64,000 nucleotides of DNA from Climacium dendroides (Eukaryota; Streptophyta; Bryopsida; Hypnales; Climaciaceae). Below the pieces are notes generated by a model, which saw nothing but the letters and a program-made list of their open reading frames with translations, did no database searches and was not told the DNA's origin. The stretch covers positions 62,001-126,000 of the forward strand of contig CATNNA010000006.1 of NCBI GenBank assembly GCA_950106755.1, in the 5' to 3' direction. This document shows, in pieces, positions 12,255 to 24,326 of this stretch; the first letter of the stretch is position 1; the number at the start of each line of letters is the position of its first letter. Made by a program: the position numbers and the translations under genes.

Positions 12255-13352
12255 ATGCAAATGTTGCAAGACATCATTTTCAAATTATTTGTAACAACTT
12301 ATTTTATGGTGTACATTGGAAGGGAATGCGTGAGAATTTCAAAAAGACATTGTCCACTTGCCTTGTACTTTGATGCCCAAACTTCAAATCTCATGCACAC
12401 TGCACGTGATAATAAGAAAGCAAAGAAATGTGGAAGTTGCCAATGCTCCAAGCCTTCCTTTTCATGTTGGGAAATGGTAATTCAAGGGAAACTTTAAAGG
12501 CAATGCGTGACAAATCTATTAAAAAATTGGATTGGGCTTGCCTTGTATTACGAGGGCCACCATCATTTCAATCCTCATAGACATTGCACGTATGAAAATG
12601 AAAGCAAGAAAATGTGATAAATGCAAATGATGCAAGACATCATTTTCAAATTATTTGTAACAACTTATTTTATGGTGTACATTGGAAGGGAATGCGTGAG
12701 AATTTCAAAAAGACATTGTCCACTTGCCTTGTACTTTGATGCCCAAACTTCAAATCTCATGCACACTCCACGTGATAATAAGAAAGCAAAGAAATGTGGA
12801 AGTTGCCAATGCTCCAAGCCTTCCTTTTCATGTTGGGAAATGGTAATTCAAGGGAAACTTTAAAGGCAATGCGTGACAAATCTATTAAAAAATTGGATTG
12901 GGCTTGCCTTGTATTACGAGGGCCACCATCATTTCAATCCTCATAGACATTGCACGTATGAAAATGAAAGCAAGAAAATGTGATAAATGCAAATGATGCA
13001 AGACATCATTTTCAAATTATTTGTAACAACTTATTTTATGGTGTACATTGGAAGGGAATGCGTGAGAATTTCAAAAAGACATTGTCCACTTGCCTTGTAC
13101 TTTGATGCCCAAACTTCAAATCTCATGCACACTGCACGTGATAATAAGAAAGCAAAGAAATGTGGAAGTTGCCAATGCTCCAAGCCTTCCTTTTCATGTT
13201 GGGAAATGGTAATTCAAGGGAAACTTTAAAGGCAATGCGTGACAAATCTATTAAAAAATTGGATTGGGCTTGCCTTGTATTACGAGGGCCACCATCATTT
13301 CAATCCTCATAGACATTGCACGTATGAAAATGAAAGCAAGAAAATGTGATAA
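12255..13352 (+). repeat. Single-unit amplification, three near-identical units
   Basis: Units 12255, 12621 and 12987 share GACATTGTCC together with the tail 'ttaaaaaattggattggg' and 'gtattacgagg'. The last two also share 'aaatgatgc', which continues into unit 13353. The hypervariable site differs (TGCA, TCCA, TGCA). This is local expansion with a one-unit period. Confidence 0.75.
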
Positions 13353-14816
13353 ATGCAAATGATGCAAGACATCATTTTCAAATTATTTGTAACAACTTAT
13401 TTTATGGTGTACATTGGAAGGGAATGCGTGAGAATTTCAAAAACAGATTGTCCACTTGCCTTGTACTTTGATGCTCAAACTTCAAATCTCATGCACACTT
13501 CGCGTGATAATAAGAAAGCAAAGAAATGTGGAAGTTGCCAATGCTCCAAGCCTTCCTTTTCATCTTGGGAAATGGTAACTCAAGGGAAACATTAAAGGCA
13601 ATGCGTGACAAATCTATTAGAAAATTGGATTGGGCTTGCCTTGTATTTCGAGGGCCACCATCATTTCAATCCTCATAGACATTGCACGTATGAAAATGAA
13701 AGCAAGAAAATGTGATAAATGCAAATGTTGCAAGACATCATTCTCAAACTATTTGTAACAACTTATTTTATGGTGTACATTGGAAGGGAATGCGTGAGAA
13801 TTTCAAAAAGAGATTGTCCACTTGCCTTGTACTTTGATGCCCAAACTTCAAATATCATGCACACTGCACGTGATAATAAGAAAACAAAGAAATGTGGAAG
13901 TTGCCAATGCTCCAAGCCTTCCTTTTCATGTTGGGAAATGGTAAGTCAAGGGAAACATTAAAGGCAATGCGTGACAAATCTATTAGAAAATTGGATTGGG
14001 CTTGCCTTGTATTTCGAGGGCCACCATCATTTCAATCCTCATAGACATTGCACGTATGAAAATGAAAGCAAGAAAACGTGATAAATGCAAATGTTGCAAG
14101 ACATCATTTTAAAATTATTTGTAACAACTTATTTTATGGTGTACATTGGAAGGGAATGCGTGAGAATTTCAAAAAGAGATCGTCCACTTGCCTTGTACTT
14201 TGATGCCCAAACTTCAAATCTCATGCACACATCGCGTGATAATAAGAAAACAAAGAAATGTGGAAGTTGCCAATGCTCCAAGCCTTCCTTTTCATGTTGG
14301 GAAATGGTAACTCAACGGAAACTTTAAAGGCAATGCGTGACAAATCTATTGAAAAATTGGATTGGGCTTGCCTTGTATTTCGAGGGCCACCATCATTTCA
14401 ATCCTCATAGACATTGCACGTATGAAAATGAAAGCAAGAAAACGTGATAAATGCAAATGTTGCAAGACATCATTTTAAAATTATTTGTAACAACTTATTT
14501 TATGGTGTACATTGGAAGGGAATGCGTGAGAATTTCAAAAAGAGATCGTCCACTTGCCTTGTACTTTGATGCTCAAACTTCAAATCTCATGCACACTTCG
14601 CGTGATAATAAGAAAACAAAGAAATGTGGAAGTTGCCAATGCTCCAAGCCTTCCTTTTCATGTTCGGAGATGGTATCTCAACGGAAACTTTAAAGGCAAT
14701 GCGTGACAAATCTATTAAAAAATTGGATTGGGCTTCCCTTGTATTTCGAGGGCCACCATCATTTCAATCCTCATAGACAATGCACGTATGAAAATGAAAG
14801 CAAGAAATTGTGATAA

Positions 14817-17377
14817 ATGCAAATGTTGCAAGACATCATTTTCAAATTATTTGTAACAACTTATTTTATGGTGTACATTGGAAGGGAATGCGTGAGAATT
14901 TCAAAAAGAGATCGTCCACTTGCCTTGTACTTTGATGCTCATACTTCAAATCTCATGCACACTTCGCGTGATAATAAGAAAACAAAGAAATGTGGAAGTT
15001 GCCAATGCTCCAAGCCTTCCTTTTCATGTTCGGAGATGGTATCTCAACGGAAACTTTAAAGGCAATGCGTGACAAATCTATTAAAAAATTGGATTTGGCT
15101 TGCCTTGTATTACGAGGGCCACCATCATTTCAATCCTCATAGACATTGCACGTATGAAAATGAAAGCAAGAAAATGTGATAAATGCAAATGATGCAAGAC
15201 ATCATTTTCAAATTATTTGTAACAACTTATTTTATGGTGTACATTGGAAGGGAATGCGTGAGAATTTCAAAAAGAGATCGTCCACTTGCCTTGTACTTTG
15301 ATGCTCAAACTTCAAATCTCATGCACACTTCGCGTGATAATAAGAAAGCAAAGAAATGTGGAAGTTGCCAATGCTCCAAGCCTTCCTTTTCATGTTCGGA
15401 GATGGTATCTCAACGGAAACTTTAAAGGCAATGCGTGACAAATCTATTAAAAAATTGGATTGGGCTTCCCTTGTATTTCGAGGGCCACCATCATTTCAAT
15501 CCTCATAGACAATGCACGTATGAAAATGAAAGCAAGAAATTGTGATAAATGCAAATGTTGCAAGACATCATTTTCAAATTATTTGTAACAACTTATTTTA
15601 TGGTGTACATTGGAAGGGAATGCGTGAGAATTTCAAAAAGAGATCGTCCACTTGCCTTGTACTTTGATGCTCATACTTCAAATCTCATGCACACTTCGCG
15701 TGATAATAAGAAAACAAAGAAATGTGGAAGTTGCCAATGCTCCAAGCCTTCCTTTTCATGTTGGGAAATGGTAATTCAAGGGAAACTTTAAAGGCAATGC
15801 GTGACAAATCTATTAGAAAATTGGATTTGGTTGCCTTGTATTTCGAGGGCCACCATCATTTCAATCCTCATAGACATTGCACGTATGAAAATGAAAGCAA
15901 GAAAATGTGATAAATGCAAATGTTGCAAGACATTATATTCAAATTATTTGTAACAACTTATTTTATGGTGTACATTGGAAGGGAATGCGTGAGAATTTCA
16001 AAAAGAGATCGTCCACTTGCCTTGTACTTTGATGCCCAAACTTCAAATCTCATGCACACATCGCGTGATAATAAGAAAACAAAGCAATGTGGAAGTTGCC
16101 AATGCTCCAAGCCTTCCTTTTCATGTTGGGAAATGGTAATTTAAGGGAAACTTTAAAGGCAATGCGTGACAAATCTATTAGAAAATTGGATTTGGCTTGC
16201 CTTGTATTTCGAGGGCCACCATCATTTCAATCCTCATAGACATTGCACGTATGAAAATGAAAGCAAGAAAACGTGATAAATGCAAATGTTGCAAGACATC
16301 ATTTTCAAATTATTTGTAACAACTTATTTTATGGTGTACATTGGAAGGGAATGCGTGAGAATTTCAAAAAGACATTGTCCACTTGCCTTGTACTTTGATG
16401 CTCAAACTTCAAATCTCATGCACACTTCGCGTGATAATAAGAAAACAAAGAAATGTGGAAGTTGCCAATGCTCCAAGCCTTCCTTTTCATGTTCGGAGAT
16501 GGTATCTCAACGGAAACTTTAAAGGCAATGCGTGACAAATCTATTAAAAAATTGGATTGGGCTTCCCTTGTATTTCGAGGGCCACCATCATTTCAATCCT
16601 CATAGACAATGCACGTATGAAAATGAAAGCAAGAAATTGTGATAAATGCAAATGTTGCAAGACATCATTTTCAAATTATTTGTAACAACTTATTTTATGG
16701 TGTACATTGGAAGGGAATGCGTGAGAATTTCAAAAAGAGATCGTCCACTTGCCTTGTACTTTGATGCTCAAACTTCAAATCTCATGCACACTTCGCGTGA
16801 TAATAAGAAAACAAAGCAATGTGGAAGTTGCCAATGCTCCAAGCCTTCCTTTTCATGTTGGAAAATGGTAATTCAAGGGAAACTTTAAAGGCAATGCGTG
16901 ACAAATCTATTAGAAAATTGGATTTGGCTTGCCTTGTATTTCGAGGGCCACCATCATTTCAATCCTCATAGACATTGCACATATGAAAATGAAAGCAAGA
17001 AAATGTGATAAATGCAAATGTTGCAAGACATCATTTTCAAATTATTTGTAACAACTTATTTTATGGTGTACATTGGAAGGGAATACGTGAGAATTTCAAA
17101 AAGAGATCGTCCACTTGCCTTGTACTTTGATGCCCAAACTTCAAATCTCATGCACACTTCGCGTGATAATAAGAAAACAAAGCAATGTGGAAGTTGCCAA
17201 TGCTCCAAGCCTTCCTTTTCATGTTCGGAGATAGTATCTCAACGGAAACTTTAAAGGCAATGCGTGACAAATCTATTAGAAAATTGGATTTGGCTTGCCT
17301 TGTATTTCGAGGGCCACCATCATTTCAATCCTCATAGACAATGCACGTATGAAAATGAAAGCAAGAAATTGTGATAA
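14817..17377 (+). repeat. Copy 1 of an approximately 2.9-kb multi-unit duplication
   Basis: Seven units (14817, 15183, 15549, 15914, 16280, 16646, 17012) match 17744-19937 in order. Shared rare markers are 'gctcatacttc' (14817, 15549), 'aaatgatgc' (15183), the 1-bp deletion (15549), 'cattatattc' with 'ggtaatttaag' (15914), GACATTGTCC (16280), and 'gggaatacgtg' with 'gagatagtatc' (17012). Copy 1 is one unit longer than copy 2, because units 16280 and 16646 correspond to a single chimeric unit there. Confidence 0.85.
15549..15913 (+). repeat. 365-bp unit with 1-bp deletion
   Basis: One C is missing, giving 'ggatttggttgcc' with the junction at 15830/15831. It shifts the spacing of all later units by one base. 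Confidence 0.9.
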
Positions 17378-17743
17378 ATGCAAATGTTGCAAGACATCAT
17401 TTTCAAATTATTTGTAACAACTTATTTTATGGTGTACATTGGAAGGGAATGCGTGAGAATTTCAAAAAGAGATCGTCCACTTGCCTTGTACTTTGATGCT
17501 CAAACTTCAAATCTCATACACACTGCGCGTGATAATAAGAAAACAAAGAAATGTGGAAGTTGCCAATGCTCCAAGCCTTCCTTTTCATGTTGGGAAATGG
17601 TAATTCAAGGGAAACTTTAAAGGCAATGCGTGACAAATCTATTAGAAAATTGGATTTGGCTTGCCTTGTATTTCGAGGGCCACCATCATTTCAATCCTCA
17701 TAGACATTGCACGTATGAAAATGAAAGCAAGAAAACGCGATAA

Positions 17744-18108
17744 ATGCAAATGTTGCAAGACATCATTTTCAAATTATTTGTAACAACTTATTTTATGGTG
17801 TACATTGGAAGGGAATGCGTGAGAATTTCAAAAAGAGATCGTCCACTTGCCTTGTACTTTGATGCTCATACTTCAAATCTCATGCACACTTCGCGTGATA
17901 ATAAGAAAACAAAGAAATGTGGAAGTTGCCAATGCTCCAAGCCTTCCTTTTCATGTTGGGAAATGGTAATTCAAGGGAAACTTTAAAGGCAATGCGTGAC
18001 AAATCTATTAGAAAATTGGATTTGGTTGCCTTGTATTTCGAGGGCCACCGTCATTTCAATCCTCATAGACATTGCACGTATGAAAATGAAAGCAAGAAAA
18101 TGTGATAA
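17744..18108 (+). repeat. 365-bp unit with 1-bp deletion
   Basis: It has the same missing C as unit 15549, with the junction at 18025/18026. It also has a private 'ccaccgtcat' change just downstream. Confidence 0.9.
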
Positions 18109-18474
18109 ATGCAAATGATGCAAGACATCATTTTCAAATTATTTGTAACAACTTATTTTATGGTGTACATTGGAAGGGAATGCGTGAGAATTTCAAAAAG
18201 AGATCGTCCACTTGCCTTGTACTTTGATGCTCAAACTTCAAATCTCATGCACACTTCGCGTGATAATAAGAAAACAAAGCAATGTGGAAGTTGCCAATGC
18301 TCCAAGCCTTCCTTTTCATGTTCGGAGATGGTATCTCAACGGAAACTTTAAAGGCAATGCGTGACAAATCTATTAAAAAATTGGATTGGGCTTCCCTTGT
18401 ATTTCGAGGGCCACCATCATTTCAATCCTCATAGACAATGCACGTATGAAAATGAAAGCAAGAAATTGTGATAA

Positions 18475-18839
18475 ATGCAAATGTTGCAAGACATCATTTT
18501 CAAATTATTTGTAACAACTTATTTTATGGTGTACATTGGAAGGGAATGCGTGAGAATTTCAAAAAGAGATCGTCCACTTGCCTTGTACTTTGATGCTCAT
18601 ACTTCAAATCTCATGCACACTTCGCGTGATAATAAGAAAACAAAGAAATGTGGAAGTTGCCAATGCTCCAAGCCTTCCTTTTCATGTTGGGAAATGGTAA
18701 TTCAAGGGAAACTTTAAAGGCAATGCGTGACAAATCTATTAGAAAATTGGATTTGGTTGCCTTGTATTTCGAGGGCCACCATCATTTCAATCCTCATAGA
18801 CATTGCACGTATGAAAATGAAAGCAAGAAAATGTGATAA
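18475..18839 (+). repeat. 365-bp unit with 1-bp deletion
   Basis: The same missing C is at 18756/18757. By position this unit is the duplicated counterpart of 15549. Confidence 0.9.
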
Positions 18840-19205
18840 ATGCAAATGTTGCAAGACATTATATTCAAATTATTTGTAACAACTTATTTTATGGTGTACA
18901 TTGGAAGGGAATGCGTGAGAATTTCAAAAAGAGATCGTCCACTTGCCTTGTACTTTGATGCCCAAACTTCAAATCTCATGCACACATCGCGTGATAATAA
19001 GAAAACAAAGCAATGTGGAAGTTGCCAATGCTCCAAGCCTTCCTTTTCATGTTGGGAAATGGTAATTTAAGGGAAACTTTAAAGGCAATGCGTGACAAAT
19101 CTATTAGAAAATTGGATTTGGCTTGCCTTGTATTTCGAGGGCCACCATCATTTCAATCCTCATAGACATTGCACGTATGAAAATGAAAGCAAGAAAACGT
19201 GATAA

Positions 19206-19571
19206 ATGCAAATGTTGCAAGACATCATTTTCAAATTATTTGTAACAACTTATTTTATGGTGTACATTGGAAGGGAATGCGTGAGAATTTCAAAAAGACA
19301 TTGTCCACTTGCCTTGTACTTTGATGCTCAAACTTCAAATCTCATGCACACTTCGCGTGATAATAAGAAAACAAAGCAATGTGGAAGTTGCCAATGCTCC
19401 AAGCCTTCCTTTTCATGTTGGAAAATGGTAATTCAAGGGAAACTTTAAAGGCAATGCGTGACAAATCTATTAGAAAATTGGATTTGGCTTGCCTTGTATT
19501 TCGAGGGCCACCATCATTTCAATCCTCATAGACATTGCACGTATGAAAATGAAAGCAAGAAAATGTGATAA
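19206..19571 (+). repeat. Chimeric unit at a one-unit deletion breakpoint
   Basis: The left part matches unit 16280 ('agaaaacgtgat' just before it and GACATTGTCC). The right part matches unit 16646 ('aaagcaatgtgg', 'ttggaaaatggtaattc'). The switch lies between about 19303 and 19377, in sequence identical in both parents. This is what unequal exchange or slippage between adjacent repeats produces. The preceding unit corresponds to 15914 and the following one to 17012. Confidence 0.85.
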
Positions 19572-20303
19572 ATGCAAATGTTGCAAGACATCATTTTCAA
19601 ATTATTTGTAACAACTTATTTTATGGTGTACATTGGAAGGGAATACGTGAGAATTTCAAAAAGAGATCGTCCACTTGCCTTGTACTTTGATGCCCAAACT
19701 TCAAATCTCATGCACACTTCGCGTGATAATAAGAAAACAAAGCAATGTGGAAGTTGCCAATGCTCCAAGCCTTCCTTTTCATGTTCGGAGATAGTATCTC
19801 AACGGAAACTTTAAAGGCAATGCGTGACAAATCTATTGAAAAATTGGATTGGGCTTGCCTTGTATTTCGAGGGCCACCATCATTTCAATCCTCATAGACA
19901 TTGCACGTATGAAAATGAAAGCAAGAAAACGTGATAAATGCAAATGTTGCAAGACATCATTTTAAAATTATTTGTAACAACTTATTTTATGGTGTACATT
20001 GGAAGGGAATGCGTGAGAATTTCAAAAAGACATTGTCCACTTGCCTTGTACTTTGATGCTCAAACTTCAAATCTCATGCACACTTCGCGTGATAATAAGA
20101 AAACAAAGAAATGTGGAAGTTGCCAATGCTCCAAGCCTTCCTTTTCATGTTCGGAGATGGTATCTCAACGGAAACTTTAAAGGCAATGCGTGACAAATCT
20201 ATTAAAAAATTGGATTGGGCTTCCCTTGTATTTCGAGGGCCACCATCATTTCAATCCTCATAGACAATGCACGTATGAAAATGAAAGCAAGAAATTGTGA
20301 TAA

Positions 20304-20668
20304 ATGCAAATGTTGCAAGACATCATTTTCAAATTATTTGTAACAACTTATTTTATGGTGTACATTGGAAGGGAATGCGTGAGAATTTCAAAAAGACATT
20401 GTCCACTTGCCTTGTACTTTGATGCTCAAACTTCAAATCTCATGCACACTTCGCGTGATAATAAGAGAACAAAGAAATGTGGAAGTTGCCAATGCTCCAA
20501 GCCTTCCTTTTCATGTTGGAAAATGGTAATTCAAGGGAAACTTTAAAGGCAATGCGTGACAAATCTATTAGAAAATTGGATTTGGTTGCCTTGTATTTCG
20601 AGGGCCACCATCATTTCAATCCTCATAGACATTGCACGTATGAAAATGAAAGCAAGAAAATGTGATAA
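20304..20668 (+). repeat. 365-bp unit with 1-bp deletion
   Basis: The same missing C is at 20585/20586, here in a unit with GACATTGTCC and 'ttggaaaatgg'. The deletion is therefore combined with a different left part from that in 15549. Confidence 0.9.
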
Positions 20669-21400
20669 ATGCAAATGTTGCAAGACATCATTTTCAAATT
20701 ATTTGTAACAACTTATTTTATGGTGTACATTGGAAGGGAATGCGTGAGAATTTCAAAAAGAGATCGTCCACTTGCCTTGTACTTTGATGCCCAAACTTCA
20801 AATCTCATGCACACATCGCGTGATAATAAGAAAACAAAGAAATGTGGAAGTTGCCAATGCTCCAAGCCTTCCTTTTCATGTTGGGAAATGGTAACTCAAC
20901 GGAAACTTTAAAGGCAATGCGTGACAAATCTATTGAAAAATTGGATTGGGCTTGCCTTGTATTTCGAGGGCCACCATCATTTCAATCCTCATAGACATTG
21001 CACGTATGAAAATGAAAGCAAGAAAACGTGATAAATGCAAATGTTGCAAGACATCATTTTAAAATTATTTGTAACAACTTATTTTATGGTGTACATTGGA
21101 AGGGAATGCGTGAGAATTTCAAAAAGACATTGTCCACTTGCCTTGTACTTTGATGCTCAAACTTCAAATCTCATGCACACTTCGCGTAATAATAAGAAAA
21201 CAAAGAAATGTGGAAGTTGCCAATGCTCCAAGCCTTCCTTTTCATGTTCGGAGATGGTATCTCAACGGAAACTTTAAAGGCAATGCGTGACAAATCTATT
21301 AAAAAATTGAATTGGGCTTCCCTTGTATTTCGAGGGCCACCATCATTTCAATCCTCATAGACAATGCACGTATGAAAATGAAAGCAAGAAATTGTGATCA

Positions 21401-21765
21401 ATGCAAATGTTGCAAGACATCATTTTCAAATTATTTGTAACAACTTATTTTATGGTGTACATTGGAAGGGAATACGTGAGAATTTCAAAAAGAGATCGTC
21501 CACTTGCCTTGTACTTTGATGCCCAAACTTCAAATCTCATGCACACATCGCGTGATAATAAGAAAACAAAGAAATGTGGAAGTTGCCAATGCTCCAAGCC
21601 TTCCTTTTCATGTTGGAAAATGGTAATTCAAGGGAAACTTTAAAGGCAATGCGTGACAAATCTATTAGAAAATTGGATTTGGTTGCCTTGTATTTCGAGG
21701 GCCACCATCATTTCAATCCTCATAGACATTGCACGTATGAAAATGAAAGCAAGAAAATGTGATAA
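21401..21765 (+). repeat. 365-bp unit with 1-bp deletion
   Basis: The same missing C is at 21682/21683. The left part carries 'gggaatacgtg' and GATCGTCC. Confidence 0.9.
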
Positions 21766-22130
21766 ATGCAAATGTTGCAAGACATCATTTTCAAATTATT
21801 TGTAACAACTTATTTTATGGTGTACATTGGAAGGGAATGCGTGAGAATTTCAAAAAGAGATCGTCCACTTGCCTTGTACTTTGATGCCCAAACTTCAAAT
21901 CTCATGCACACATCGCGTGATAATAAGAAAACAAAGAAATGTGGAAGTTGCCAATGCTCCAAGCCTTCCTTTTCATGTTGGAAAATGGTAATTCAAGGGA
22001 AACTTTAAAGGCAATGAGTGACAAATCTATTAGAAAATTGGATTTGGTTGCCTTGTATTTCGAGGGCCACCATCATTTCAATCCTCATAGACATTGCACG
22101 TATGAAAATGAAAGCAAGAAAATGTGATAA
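21766..22130 (+). repeat. 365-bp unit with 1-bp deletion (last in the window)
   Basis: The same missing C is at 22047/22048, with a private 'gcaatgagtg' change near 22011. No later unit in the window carries the deletion. Confidence 0.9.
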
Positions 22131-24326
22131 ATGCAAATGTTGCAAGACATCATTTTCAAATTATTTGTAACAACTTATTTTATGGTGTACATTGGAAGGG
22201 AATACGTGAGAATTTCAAAAAGAGATCGTCCACTTGCCTTGTACTTTGATGCCCAAACTTCAAATCTCATGCACACTTCGCGTGATAATAAGAAAACAAA
22301 GAAATGTGGAAGTTGCCAATGCTCCAAGCCTTCCTTTTCATGTTGGGAAATGGTAACTCAACGGAAACTTTAAAGGCAATGCGTGACAAATCTATTGAAA
22401 AATTGGATTGGGCTTGCCTTGTATTTCGAGGGCCACCATCATTTCAATCCTCATAGACATTGCACGTATGAAAATGAAAGCAAGAAAATGTGATAAATGC
22501 AAATGTTACAAGACATTATTTTCAAATTATTTGTAACAACTTATTTTATGGTGTACATTGGAAGGGAATGCGTGAGAATTTCAAAAAGAGATCGTCCACT
22601 TGCCTTGAACTTTGATGCCCAAACTTCAAATCTCATGCACACATCGCGTGATAATAAGAAAACAAAGAAATGTGGAAGTTGCCAATGCTCCAAGCCTTCC
22701 TTTTCATGTTGGGAAATGGTAACTCACTCGAAACTTTAAAGGCAATGTGTGACAAATCTATTGAAAAATTGGATTCGGCTTGCCTTGTATTTCGAGGGCC
22801 ACCATCATTTCAATCCTCATAGACATTGCACGTATGAAAATGAAAGCAAGAAAATGTGATAAATGCAAATGTTGCAAGACATCATTTTCAAATTATTTGT
22901 AACAACTTATTTTATGGTGTACATTGGAAGGGAATGCGTGAGAATTTCAAAAAGACATTGTCCACTTGCCTTGTACTTTGATGCTCAAACTTCAAATCTC
23001 ATGCACACTTCGCGTGATAATAAGAAAACAAAGAAATGTGGAAGTTGCCAATGCTCCAAGCCTTCCTTTTCATGTTCGGAGATGGTATCTCAACGGAAAC
23101 TTTAAAGGCAATGCGTGACAAATCTATTAAAAAATTGGATTGGGCTTCCCTTGTATTTCGAGGGCCACCATCATTTCAATCCTCATAGACAATGCACGTA
23201 TGAAAATGAAAGCAAGAAATTGTGATAAATGCAAATGTTGCAAGACATCATTTTCAAATTATTTGTAACAACTTATTTTATGGTGTACATTGGAAGGGAA
23301 TGCGTGAGAATTTCAAAAAGAGATCGTCCACTTGCCTTGTACTTTGATGCTCAAACTTCAAATCTCATGCACACTTCGCGTGATAATAAGAAAACAAAGA
23401 AATGTGGAAGTTGCCAATGCTCCAAGCCTTCCTTTTCATGTTGGAAAATGGTAATTCAAGGGAAACTTTAAAGGCAATGCGTGACAAATCTATTAGAAAA
23501 TTGGATTTGGCTTGCCTTGTATTTCGAGGGCCACCATCATTTCAATCCTCATAGACATTGCACGTATGAAAATGAAAGCAAGAAAATGTGATAAATGCAA
23601 ATGTTGCAAGACATCATTTTCAAATTATTTGTAACAACTTATTTTATGGTGTACATTGGAAGGGAATGCGTGAGAATTTCAAAAAGAGATCGTCCACTTG
23701 CCTTGTACTTTGATGCCCAAACTTCAAATCTCATGCACACATCGCGTGATAATAAGAAAACAAAGAAATGTGGAAGTTGCCAATGCTCCAAGCCTTCCTT
23801 TTCATGTTCGGAGATGGTATCTCAACGGAAACTTTAAAGGCAATGCGTGACAAATCTATTAGAAAATTGGATTTGGCTTGCCTTGTATTTCGAGGGCCAC
23901 CATCATTTCAATCCTCATAGACAATGCACGTATGAAAATGAAAGCAAGAAAATGTGATAAATGCAAATGTTGCAAGACATCATTTTCAAATTATTTGTAA
24001 CAACTTATTTTATGGTGTACATTGGAAGGGAATGCGTGAGAATTTCAAAAAGAGATCGTCCACTTGCCTTGTACTTTGATGCCCAAACTTCAAATCTCAT
24101 GCACACATCGCGTGATAATAAGAAAACAAAGAAATGTGGAAGTTGCCAATGCTCCAAGCCTTCCTTTTCATGTTGGGAAATGGTAACTCAACGGAAACTT
24201 TAAAGGCAATGCGTGACAAATCTATTGAAAAATTGGATTTGGCTTGCCTTGTATTTCGAGGGCCACCATCATTTCAATCCTCATAGACATTGCACGTATG
24301 AAAATGAAAGCAAGAAAATGTGATAA

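Larger units (their letters stand above)
177..14084 (+). repeat. Array domain I: GATTGTCC and 'aaagcaaag' units
   Basis: About 38 units share a regional set of variants. The diagnostic site usually reads GATTGTCC, and the segment before the 'gccaatgctcc' block usually reads 'aaagcaaag'. Units ending in 'gggaaacatt' are common here and absent later. Local higher-order periods of two and four units are visible, and a run of three units with GACATTGTCC lies near the right end. The change to domain II happens over two or three units around 13719-14450 with no break in the 366-bp phase. Confidence 0.8.
17744..19937 (+). repeat. Copy 2 of the approximately 2.9-kb duplication, one unit shorter
   Basis: Six units (17744, 18109, 18475, 18840, 19206, 19572) match 14817-17377. 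The offset is 2926-2927 bp at the left end and 2560 bp at the right end, so one 366-bp unit was lost inside this copy. The loss maps to unit 19206. Unit 17744 carries the 1-bp deletion that its counterpart 14817 lacks, so local conversion or further exchange followed the duplication. Confidence 0.85.
19938..22130 (+). repeat. Three-unit (1097 bp) higher-order repeat, two copies
   Basis: Units 19938, 20304 and 20669 are followed by the matching units 21035, 21401 and 21766. Units 19938 and 21035 share 'catcattttaaaa', GACATTGTCC and 'ttcggagatgg'. Units 20304 and 21401 share the 1-bp deletion and 'ttggaaaatgg'. The period is 1097 bp because each copy holds a 365-bp unit. Unit 21766 also has the deletion while 20669 does not, so the copies are no longer exact. 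Confidence 0.75.

Noticed and set aside
15722..22127. 62-codon ORFs beginning MWKLPM, in five places
   Set aside because: They open in a second frame only because the shared 1-bp deletion removes a stop. They overlap the main ORF and have no independent support.
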